This document shows, in pieces, positions 13,288 through 24,600 of a stretch of DNA of 64,000 nucleotides. The first letter of the stretch is position 1. Each line of letters begins with the position of its first letter. A program made the translations under genes and the position numbers. This stretch comes from Cardiocondyla obscurior (taxonomy: Eukaryota > Arthropoda > Insecta > Hymenoptera > Formicidae): assembly GCF_019399895.1 (NCBI RefSeq), contig NC_091881.1, positions 4,900,501 through 4,964,500 on the forward strand, written 5' to 3'. Under the pieces are notes generated by a model. It had not been told where the DNA came from, ran no database searches, and saw only the letters and a program-made list of their open reading frames with translations.

Positions 13288-14381
13288 ATGGCAGGCCTTA
13301 TGTATTGGAATAGGACGGCAACCGGTGCCGTGCGGGAAGAGATGCCTCTGAGCTCAATAAGTCGAGGCGCGAATGGCCCCACAGTAACGGTGGAGAGTGT
13401 AAATCCTGGTACGAGTACGCAGATAACGTCGACCTGCTGTACTCCGCCGCCGTCCTATCACAACATCAATCTACCCTTAGGCCATCCATCAACGTTGACC
13501 AACGAACGTGGCGCGCCACCCTCCTACGAGGAGGCGATAGATCCTAATGGTATTTATCTTAAATTTTTGTTAATCTTCATATAATAATTCTTTGTATTCT
13601 CTCCAGCACCACCGCCATCCTATGATTCTCTATTTGGTCGTATGAGAGAAGCTCGCAAAATATCCAAAGGCATATTTGATTTTTTAAAGAATATCGTTGT
13701 TCTCCTCTTAGGCACAAGTAAGTTGACAACTCTTATTAGATATTGGCATTAGAAAAAAAAATCAATTTGTTAAAAAATGGCTTAATAACTAAATGCAAAA
13801 TGTACATTTTCCAGTTGGATGTACTATCATTCTCGGAGTGACAATAGTAGTACCAATCTGTATGATGGTGATTGGTGGACTGTATCTTTATGATTGTCCC
13901 CAGGGTGAATACATTCCTGTATATTTATTGGTAGGAGGTGGGTTTGGAGTATTTAAGCAATTGTTAACTTTATCAGCCAGAGTGCGGCAACGTCAAGAAG
14001 AAAGAGATGAAGAAAGGATCAGACAGTCACCCACTCAAACTCTGATCAACTGTTTTATGCTAGGATGGTTTATTATTGGTAGTTATTGCATTGTCATTTT
14101 TAATTATTAATTTATGCTATTTGTTATTTGTTTAATATTGGATATTTTATAAAGCATCCTGACTTCTTTATCTGCTTGTTGCAGGTTCTATGTGGGTATA
14201 TAAAGAATACGAACCAAATTATGATCCAGCATTGGGCAAGTATTGCAACAAGACGCTATATTTATTCGCCTTTTGGCTAATTACATCGGTCTATATATGC
14301 ATGGGAATCATAACTGCAGGTTTATGCAGTATCTCCGTAGCCAGCATTGCATTTCAGAGACCACCGTCGGATTTAATGTGA
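13288..14381 (+). CDS. Four-pass transmembrane protein, TMEM272-like, with N-terminal PPxY motifs
   Basis: Coding exons 13288-13549, 13607-13717, 13815-14078 and 14185-14381 join in phase to about 277 residues. The cytosolic N-terminal ~110 residues carry three PPSY motifs (PPPSYHN, APPSYEEA, PPPSYDS), the classic ligand for WW domains of Nedd4-type ubiquitin ligases. Then come four hydrophobic spans: IGCTIILGVTIVVPICMMVI, a second in YIPVYLLVGGGFGVF, a third around CFMLGWFIIG, and a fourth in LYLFAFWLITSVYICMGI. The spacer after span 2 is charged (RQRQEERDEERIR). The DCP...YIPVYLLVGG block between spans 1 and 2 is typical of TMEM272-like proteins of invertebrates. No function is established; adaptor or ubiquitin-dependent trafficking is inference from PPxY. 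The start is the first ATG; an ATG five residues in is possible. AATAAA at 14510. Confidence 0.85.
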
Positions 14382-17300
14382 GATAGTGTTGTTTAATCGC
14401 TTCGACTCCGCGTCTCCGGAATGACGTGTGCATTTCGGATTTTTCGCATTTGACGTAAGATAGTATTTATCGAATGAAGAGAAATCCCGTTACCCATCGC
14501 GCCGTGGATAATAAAAGTACGCGTTCACTTTATTGTCGTGCGGGAATCGCCAACACCGTCCCCGCTCTCCCTAATTAATCGATAGATACGAATTACTCGT
14601 TCTTATAATCGCATCGAAACATCGACGATTGGAAGTTAAAGTACTGAAAGCTTCAATTTGTATATAGACACGGATACATACGTATTCGGAAAGAGAAATC
14701 TCCATCATTTTTGGTGTGACGCGACAAAGATCATTCGCAGAGTGTGGCACGATTAATTGCCGCCGAAACGAGTCGCTTTGCACTATAGAGCGCAAAAATT
14801 TCGTCCACGTTTACGTACCTGAGATGCTTAAACGACTATTTCAAAGAAAATCGTTGGCACGTTAAACGCACATTAGATACTCACGCGGGCATTCTTGCTC
14901 GCGATATAAGTTTCAAGCAAAATCGTGTTAACGATTTTTTCACGACGCGCAGTAATTTATTCGATAATTCGACTTTGTCGCGAGATTTTCGATGCCGTAA
15001 GAAATCGGTAAAACGAGAAAATACATCCAAGTACAGAGTTGTCTCTCTTAATAAGTCTCGGTGAAATAGCCGGTGCGAGAAACGAGAGACGAGAGAAAGC
15101 AGAGTCGCTACGACCGAATCAAGGGCTGTGTGTACGTCGCGTTATTCGCGAATTTTTTAATCTTGTGCCAAGTGGACGCGAAGTCGCAGACCAAAGTATT
15201 TTACTATCACGATGTTGCTCGCGCTAGCGCCAGTACGCCATGGATTCAATAAACTTAAAAACTCGCTTCGAAACGAGCCATATGCGATTCGCGCTACGCT
15301 TAGCACAGCAACGTTGATGACGCTTTGGTACGACGGTCTAACGTAATTCTACGATATATAATTATTACTCATTGCGTCGTTCTTCTCAATAACACCTTTT
15401 TATCTATGTTAAGCACTTTATGAACTTTATGGACTTGACTATAAATCGCACTCCGCTTACTCGTGACTCGTAACTTATTGTTAAAAGACTGCGATCTCTT
15501 ACGCGACAATTTTTATCTATTTATTCGCCCTTTCCTCCGTCCTTTTACGCCTCGATAGATCTCCCGTTAAACCTGTACGTCCCTTGACACGATTCGTTTT
15601 CTTTAAAAAAGAAAAAAAAAATAAAACAAGTCGCGCAAAGCAATCAATTAAAATTACGGACGCATAAATATATATGTATAATTTTTTTGTGAAACGTGTT
15701 TTTACTTTAAAAACGAAAGATAATAGTATTTGTTAATATTGTTGGAGTCTGCTATACTTGAAAAAAAAAAAAAAAAATAGCACGCTCCATCGTATATAAA
15801 TATGTAACGCCATGACGAATTTGTGATTCGATTAAACGATTGTATTACCAGATATCTTATAAATATGGTTGTATATATAACTTAATACTATTATTCCTTC
15901 CACTTTTAAATAACTTTCGTCAACTTTTCCCGACAGAAGTTTAGTCTTCCCGTTTCAGTCTTTATGTTTTGTAACCGTAATTATCTTCGGCATAAAATTA
16001 GACGTAAGTTTAGGCGTAGACGTAGACATATTAATGTAAACCCAGGCACAGAGTATACTTGTCTCTGTACCTGTGTCGCAGTGGCGCGTCTCATAAGGAT
16101 GCTTGCGCAATGATTAACAATAATGAGCTTAACGCTTTCAATTTCACATTTAACACGTTGAAAAACTATGTATATAATTCCATCGCGTTATACACATGTG
16201 CATATGTATACATTAACGTTGCAGCATAACAGTACTGCACCAACTTGAGATTGTACATAATACACACACATGTAATATTATCAACCGTGCATTTATTATA
16301 TTATAATAATTATTATTATATAAACACGAGACTAATTTCTGACGATGTAATAGCATTCCTACGTTTTGCATGGTGTACAACACGTATACACATTCGTTGT
16401 TATAATTTCCTAAATAAAGCTTGCAAAAAGCAAGGAAAGCCTTTTTATTCCATTTTACAGTAAATTGAAAGCGAGTAAGTAATATATTGACGTATTCAAT
16501 TGTAATTAGGGATCGATACACCTCTTCTTCTTGATAATCTTGTTAGCTGTGATTCCCTTTTGAATAATCTGCTCATTCTTCGGCCAAGCACCTTCATTCT
16601 TATTGATTGCGAGGCTTCGGTTGACCCGTGCAGACATGGTGTCAAATTGAGATGTTTCAAGATGCATTACATACGTTGAGTTTTAATTCTAGCCGGATGC
16701 TGCTGATGCATGTCAGGTCAACGAAAAACGACACGGTTTGAAAAGAAGGACGTCTACTATTCCGCCTGCCCGGATATCGTAATTCTATTAACGATTACGG
16801 AAATCCGCAGTCTAGCAACGCGCTGAAAATACCGACCGGATACTCGCTAGTCTTCGTTAGCGCAAAGCGGTCGATTAAAATTAATTTTACCGGAAGAATC
16901 CGTTTCCGTTTTCGATGACGCAGACAACGATGTTAAGGAAATCCTATCCCTCACAGAGAAAGGTAACCGGATATAGATCGCAATTCCGCAGTTCCGCTTT
17001 TCATTATTAGATTTATTTGTGGCGCCGTTTATCTGCGAAATCAGATAAACGTGGCCCACGTATCGTACTGCGAACTCTAAAATTCATTCTCACTCGATTA
17101 CTTACGTTATCGGTTATTCAGATAATTTGGCATCGGCATTGCGCATTAAAACAGCTTTTAAACGATAAGTACTTATATAATGCGATACTTAAAACAACAT
17201 AATTGATAAATGATATTAAGTACAAATAACAATAGCGATTGTACTAAAAAATAACAGCGACATGACTATTTCATATTCTGATGGCAATAATTCCGGATTG

Positions 17301-17620
17301 TAAGACGTGATATAAAGCGCGCACGTACCTTGGAATGTTCTTTCGACGATCGTTTTCATTCTTCAACAGTACATATTTCATTGACAAATATAATCATTGC
17401 ATTTCTTATAATATAATATTAAAAAATAGAAAACGCGACATATATAAGAAATTCGTAATTATGATTTATTGACATGTACTCTTGCAATATAGTTGGCGAT
17501 GAAACGGAATATCGTTCATTTCACATAGTAATTTGTCCGAGACATTTTAGCTATCAAGGCGAGCGTTAATTATTTATAATTCAGTTGAATAATTAACACA
17601 ATAAAAGATAATTTATCTCG
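14382..17620. other. CpG-dense non-coding stretch between the TMEM272-like gene and RBM42
   Basis: No recognisable protein on either strand. 14382-15340 is rich in CpG and in stop codons in all frames; it may be long 3' UTR of the upstream gene, although an AATAAA already occurs at 14510 and others near 15247 and 15619. A poly-A tract lies at 15761-15777. 16200-16450 is AT-rich with short open frames of no similarity that I know. The RBM42 3' UTR probably occupies 17465-17620, since a minus-strand AATAAA complement lies at 17465-17470. Confidence 0.5.
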
Positions 17621-18573
17621 TCATCGGCCGGTGAGCAGACCGATTAGCGCTTGCTTTTCCTTCTCCTTCTTACGGACAGATTCCAAATTTCTTTGTTTCC
17701 AGGAACTCTTCCGAAGTTTTATCGGGCGTGATCCCACATATCGACCTGAAACAAACGTAATTAAAAATAACTTAAAACCTTTGCCATCATGTAGATTTTC
17801 TTACAATATATAATTGAAGCAAACTATATTTTTTTAAATAACAGAATGAATATATTTAATGCGCTTTGCTGTTTTCCTATGTAAAAATAAATAAGATATA
17901 TGACAGACAAGAATTTTATTTTCGCGAATAATGTTATTCACAGCATGATGATAGAAAATTCGAGCTCACTGGCTTGCCAGCAACAGGTGACACGTGGGGA
18001 TATGTTTTCTCACCAAGCTTACATATATAAGTAAATATTCCAGGAAAAGAAAAACGAAGATGAAAATTCTGTATTGAAAATCCTTTCGCAGATACTTCGG
18101 ATATTCATTCCTTCTCGCGGTTGAAAAATTTCACACGATTCTTTATCCATATCATATACATTCATCAAATTCAAAATAGTCTGCGATATTTGCAATTGAA
18201 AAAAAAAAGATCATAAAACCAAATCGAACGTAGCTGTGATTTTTCTCTCTTCTTTTTCTTTATTCGTTTCTTAGCTAAGTTAAGAAACAAACAAAGCCCT
18301 TATAACGTTCATTCTAAGTTACTTCATTTTATAACACTCATTCATAATTTCTTATCGCTTTTTCCACTTTTTCAGATTACATGTTACTGTTCGACGATTG
18401 CGAAAGGAAACGCGACGAAGATTGTCCTGTAAGGTACGTAGTCTGAAAGCATTTTCAAGTTACGACCTAAAGAGCAAATGTACGAAATTCTCTCGTTCTT
18501 GTAACGCTACCTATGTATACGTCATCGTCAATCATCACTTAAACTTATTCCATAATATTTTACTATACTTTCT

Positions 18574-18624
<51 letters not shown>

Positions 18625-21600
18625 TTTTTTATGCAAACAGCATTAATACAAATTGATTGCCATAATAAAAACGTCGGTGAAAGAAAAGAAAGCTCATTCG
18701 TGGCTCGCGGTAGTTTGTAGTTGCATTGAAATCCCGAGATCGCGATGCGTGCGAGATAATATTTGCGGCGCCAAAAATATCCTTTCGGATAGCCAGGCAT
18801 CAATGAGAAATTCCGGCAGAGAGAACGCGTTACACGTTCGTTCGAAGGGGCTCACGACCTCGGTTCTCTCTCACGCGCTCCCGATCTTGATGATCTCGAT
18901 CCCGTTCCCGTTCCCGATCCCGATCGCCCACGCGACAAATTCTTTGTCACTTTTGTAGCTTTTATCTGTCGCGAGTGGGATGTGGAAACCAACGGAAGTC
19001 TCTATTTAATCATACTTCAAACCAAATCGCTTCTGGGGTCATTTGAGAATATCGTGTTAAGCCCGATTTCACGAACGCGAGTTAAACTAATCGGTCGGTT
19101 AACTTTTAGGGTTGCAACTACCGAACATAAAACTGATGTAAAAAATCTCACGACGTGATTTCAGGGTGCATAATCTACTATTATCACCTTATTCGAATTT
19201 CATATCGCGAAAAGACAAACTTGTTCGAATGCGCAAATGTAAATTTCAATCATATAAGATACGTTATCGCAATCGAGAGGAGAATATAGGATCAGTTGTG
19301 TAAGTTTGATCACCGTATTGCGAGGTTGCACTGCGGATCATCGATTACTCGAATCCTGCGAGTACCTCAAGCAATCATATATCCGTTCTATTACTCGTCA
19401 CGTCCAAAACTCCATCTCGTAAATTATATCATATAGGCGCACGTGATTGAGAAAATCTTTAATTAGGAACTGCATTCACTCACTCGTATGTTTAAACTAC
19501 TTGTTGCATCCGTTCAATTTCGCGAGACACTCCTTGTTAGATCCTCTTCCTCCCTCTCACTCCTTTCTTTTCCTATCTAATCGTAAGCTCTTTTTCGTTT
19601 TTTCCACACTTTTCGCCGAATTTTTGTCTCCCCCAGTAGTATAACGTAATATAAACCTTGAACAAAAATTGAGAAGTTAAGAAATTGACAAAGAAATGTA
19701 TTAAGGCCAATTTATACTTGTGGCATTCGCCAATGATCTAGAATGTTACAGGAGACCTCAATTACACGACGAGAGAGGCACATTTTATTAACCACGACAA
19801 ATCTTTCCACGGAATCCCACGTACCGGGTCATTCGCGTCTACAGATTTTAGAAAATCTTCGTGCATATTTTCACTACTGTACGACTCGCCAATCTCTCGC
19901 ACTCATACGTTTCTATTTTATTGTACATTTAGTGTGGTCGAAAATTAAATGCATAACTTGACAAATAAATATAAATAACGGTATCTCACTACATTCTCTG
20001 GATGTTCTTTCGATTGCATCTAATTTTCAAATTTAAAATACTTTAATAATTGCTATAATTCGAAAAAATTGCGTTACATACACGGTATCTACGAAACACA
20101 CTTTACAAGTGATTTTCACCCTCTTATACTTGGATTTGTCAGTCAATCAAGTTTCTCTTTTTTTTTATCGTTCTAAAATGGTAAAATACTTTATATGAAA
20201 TAAACTCGTTTGTAACGATTTTACTTTTGCATGTGGTTCCACGCGCACCCTCTTCAGAATAAACACAGTTATCGTATTACGTTTAAAGTTCAAATGTTCG
20301 TTACGTTATACCATGTTACAGCTATTACCAACGTTTATTACGGGAATATCCACGTTAGCTTTAGATTACTAAAAATTTCAAGTTACTCCCTCACATATAC
20401 GTTATTCCGCGAAATGAAAAATATCTGTACCTGATCCATTATCAATTTTTTTCCTAGAACAATGTGCTTTACTCAACAGAGAAATATTTCAAATTTAACG
20501 AAATTAAAGAGACCACTATAACGCCGCGAAATAATCACTACAATGTCAAAAAATAGTAGCGATAAATAAAAAATGAAATAAAATATAAAAAAATGAAAGA
20601 GGCGGCGAATAGTTTGATTGTACAGCCTACCCAGAAGATTTTCGATTGGCTGTTGCCGAAAGAGAGTGGGGTATTACGAGAATTTGTAGTAGGAGGTAGG
20701 GGTTGTTGAATGAGTAGCGGAACGCTCACAGCCTCCTGACGCACTTGGTCACATTCACCCCAACGGATAGCCGGCAAACCGTACGGCCGTACGGTTCCGT
20801 ATCCGAGCCGCAAAATCGCCCCCTATTTGCTCCAAGAGAGTGTGCTGAAAGGAAGTGGAAGCGTTAATCGAACGAACGAACGAACGAACGATAGAGCGGC
20901 GTGTTCTGAAGGTATGTTCTTTCTAATAATTAAAAAATATTTTTTTAATACAATACTACCTTGGCACGTCTTTTTGCAAATGTATGCCAGTTTTATAAAG
21001 ATTATCCTGCTATTTTCTTGAAGGTATCAAATTTTAATAGTGATTCCACGTTACAGTTATCGCGTACCGTCAGAAGCATCTATTTGGAGCGCTATTGTAA
21101 TAAAAAAAAAAAATTAAATGATATTTTTACATGTTATTATCGCGAAAATTCAATTACAATTGAAATCAAGATGTTCTGCGGTATCCCTTGATCTTTTTTA
21201 CTCTGCCTGAACGCAATGTAGAAAAATACCATCTTTCTTCTCCATAGGCTCGTTTGTTGTCACGTTATGTCGCACGGGTGCTCGAATGTATGTGTATACG
21301 AGTGGGTGTGATGCTAAAATTAGGAGGAATGTTATATAAATAGTATCAGCTGTTGTAGAAATTTCGTGAGAGAGAAGAACGTAAACAGCATACCCGCCCG
21401 TCGACAAAATCATTATTGTGTTGATGATTAATGTTCGCCAAGTAACAAACGTGTCTGCGAGCTTTCGATCACCAGTAGTGTGCCAAGCACAAGATGCATT
21501 ATAGTAAAAAAATCTTCTTGCATATCAACGTCTCTTGGTGTTACTTCTATTGTAAACTCTCACTTTGAAACGAATTCCTATGAGCGATGTTACGATATAC

Positions 21601-24600
21601 CACCAAAATTGTGCCAATGTTCGTGGAGGCGTTCTTCGACAACGTGTTTATCATCCATTTTTCAGGAATGTTGAAAACAAAATACCTAGAGAGAAAGCGA
21701 ACGACTTACAATAAATTATCCATTTTAAAAAAGCGAATAAAAAAATGTTTTTGCGAATAAATACATATAAACAAATGCGAATAGATCTATTTTAATAAAC
21801 CTTACATAAGATTTAAACGCGTGATATTTAATCAAAAGTATATAATGTGTTTTGCTAAATTCAAGTGTATAGTGTCTGAATTTATTTTGTTTTAGAGAAA
21901 ATAGCCAAAGACTGCTAACAGTATTTTGTTAGTGTAGCGATATTACGAGAATAATTGGATTTCAATCAGACGACACGCTTAAATATCGTAAATACGAAAT
22001 TAAAATGGAAACAATTTCTAAACTACTCCTAATACTGACACTAAACACCTTATGGGCAATGACTGGTTGTGCGGCGCCACTATTGGACACAAAAAATACT
22101 TTGAATCGAAATGCTTTCGCACCTATGATTAAGACAGCGTGCTCTTCTGATGGACAATGCTGGGGGTGGTTACCAATATTGGAAACTTACGATGACAATA
22201 TTATATCAAAAGATGATACTTTAAGGTACAATAATTGTGTATTTTTAATAATTGGCAAACCAATCAACCAACCAATTCTCTGTTGCAAAGTAATAGATTA
22301 TCTTAATATCATTAATCGATGAATGTTTTTTTATGCTTCACAGATTGCAATCTCGTCGCCACGTTACAAATCCAGTACCTGCATTTACACTAAAATCATG
22401 GAAAGACGGTATGTTAGAGGAGCCGGGACGAGAACTTCGAGCGTCTTTGCCAACGAGCAAGCAAATGCCTACTAAAATCACGAAGAAGGATGTATTCATA
22501 TCCCGTAGTTGGGGTGCTGGCGGCATGCCATTCTCTGTTTTATACATGAATCCGCATGCTTCGCGAGCTAACCACGTAGTTACAACATCGAGTAAGTATG
22601 AATATAATATTAACAAATATTTTTAAACGTGTTTATGAAGCAAAATGTATATTAAATAGCGTCTCAACAAGAAACGAGTGCGACAACCGAAAGTTTGGCA
22701 TCGTTCGGAGAACATTCTAATTCACGCATTGGTTCACGAAATAGTCAATCCACTGTACAGCCAAGAAAACAGTATTGGACTATACCACAATTGTTTATAT
22801 CATACGGCTGGGGTCCTTTCGGAAAATAAAGAGGAGCAATGGTGGCTTACGGCATTTGAAACTAGTCGATATCATCACGAAGAAAACTTAGGCATAAATT
22901 GAAAAAGAGAGAGAGAAAGAGAACGAGAGAGAGATCTTTGCAATACAAATAGCCAACAAATACAGAATATTGTTAATTTTTGTTGCAATATTAATTCATT
23001 CTAATATTTCAAATCGATATTTTTTTCTCCATGTATTATAATTTATCATATAACAAGAGACATGTAATAAATTTTTTCTATTTAAATATGTTGTGTCCAT
23101 ATTAAATAATCGATATTATTTAATATAAAACTATATTCACGTTCTGATCAAAGAATTCTTTTTGTTTCACATACGCGGGTCTTAAAAGAATAAATATTTA
23201 ACAACTCACCATTCATTTCTTTCATTGCCTTGATGAAATCTTGAGGGTCTTTAAAGGACACAAATCCAAAGCCTTTAGTTTTATTTGTCCGTTTGTCTCT
23301 GACCACTTTTGCCCTTTGAAAACTAGGATACTTTCCAAATACTCGCACTAGCATTTCGTCGGTGACGTCATTTCCGAGGTCTCCACAGAATATCCTAAAA
23401 TCATCTGCACAGCATAAATAATATTATTATCTTTTATAAAAAAAATTTAATTAAATTCAGAGATATTAATTACCAACCTTCATCCCAATCTAATAACGAT
23501 GGATCTTCCCACGTCTGCCCGCCAGCCGTCCGTATAATCTTCTTATTTTTCTTTCCTTTACCTTTAGGATGACTTTCCTCCGCGCTAGCATTAGCCATAA
23601 TAGAGCTTGCTTTTCCTTGACTAATAGCTAATTCAGCTGCTGTGCTGACACCTTTAACCTTTGGCTTCTTTTTACCTTCGTCTTCGGGGATCTTTGTGTT
23701 AATAATCTGTTCAATTATCTCTGGGTGAATCATTGGCGTTGATGTCGAATCATACGTTTTTGGTGTTGCACTTAAACATGGATCCACCATATTTGACATG
23801 TACGGATTACTTATTTGTGCAGGCGAGGAGTATGTCGTAATGGGGACTGTACCTGAAATAATTGTAATCACAAATTTACAAAATAAATCTTATTTTATCC
23901 CTAATGTACGCTGGAACGCAGATATGCCGTTTGCTGCGCCGACGGCAGTTAGCGAACGTGACTTTAGAGTCGTGTGCGTCAAGTTTCACATGTATGTGCC
24001 GCATGTATGTACCGCGCCGGCCGGATTGCCGATGACTGATTTTTTTCCCCCGTTTTCTCATTCCCTGCCTCCGCCGCATAGAGTTACGTACGCTAGCCGC
24101 TGTCGCCGCAGAAAACGCCACATCTGTTTTTCGATGTACATATAGTATACCTCTATATAGCATGAATCTTACCTTGCCGAGCTACTTGTTGAGGAATTAA
24201 CATCGGCGGTGGAGGAGGTGGTGGCGGAGGCGGTGGCGGCGGCGGAAATCCGATCATAGGAGGAAAGGCTAACGTCGCTGCCGCAGCTGCTGCAACTACT
24301 GGTGTGGTAAGTTCATGTTGCTCTAATTGCCGAGCAACCTGATTGTATGTATTCGCGCCAATTACTGGTCGAACGATGGGCGTTACAAGCTGTCCTCCGA
24401 TCTCAGCTTCAAATCTGAAGTTCACATTTAATTAATTAAAAACTACAACTCGCGTAATGTATAATATTTTAACTCTTTTCGAGTATTTATCGTAATTTAT
24501 TACAATATGATATAAAAGTAATATGTAAAAATTAACTTAGAATAACCGAACAAGCATAAATTCTTGCCTAACAAAATCCAAAAAGTTAGAATTAATCGTT

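Larger units (their letters stand above)
17746..22004. other. Distal part of RBM42 terminal intron (antisense upstream region of the nested peptide gene)
   Basis: No coding exon found. It contains a (TA)n microsatellite (18576-18621), a CpG-dense block at about 18680-18960 with a short GA/CCC run (tcccgttcccgttcccgat near 18900), a truncated inverted-repeat element arm (19057-19119), and a second CpG-dense block at 20600-20911 ending in a (CGAA)n run and a good splice donor. 21000-22000 is AT-rich. The two CpG-dense blocks are candidates for control regions or non-coding exons of the nested plus-strand peptide gene. Confidence 0.5.

Noticed and set aside
16213..16521. Overlapping plus and minus frames of 70-100 codons
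   Set aside because: AT-rich sequence, no domain, no splice-compatible neighbours.
18398..18803. Frames reading Tyr-Ile repeats on both strands
   Set aside because: Produced by the (TA)n microsatellite.
23148..23209. Open frame continuing the RBM42 RRM exon to a stop at 23148
   Set aside because: It begins at a strong donor (AATG/GTGAGT), and the conserved family tail is encoded exactly in phase at 17745-17621.
23876..24163. Basic, Arg/His-rich frame on the minus strand in an RBM42 intron
   Set aside because: Lies within the inverted-repeat element, whose other copy does not keep the frame.
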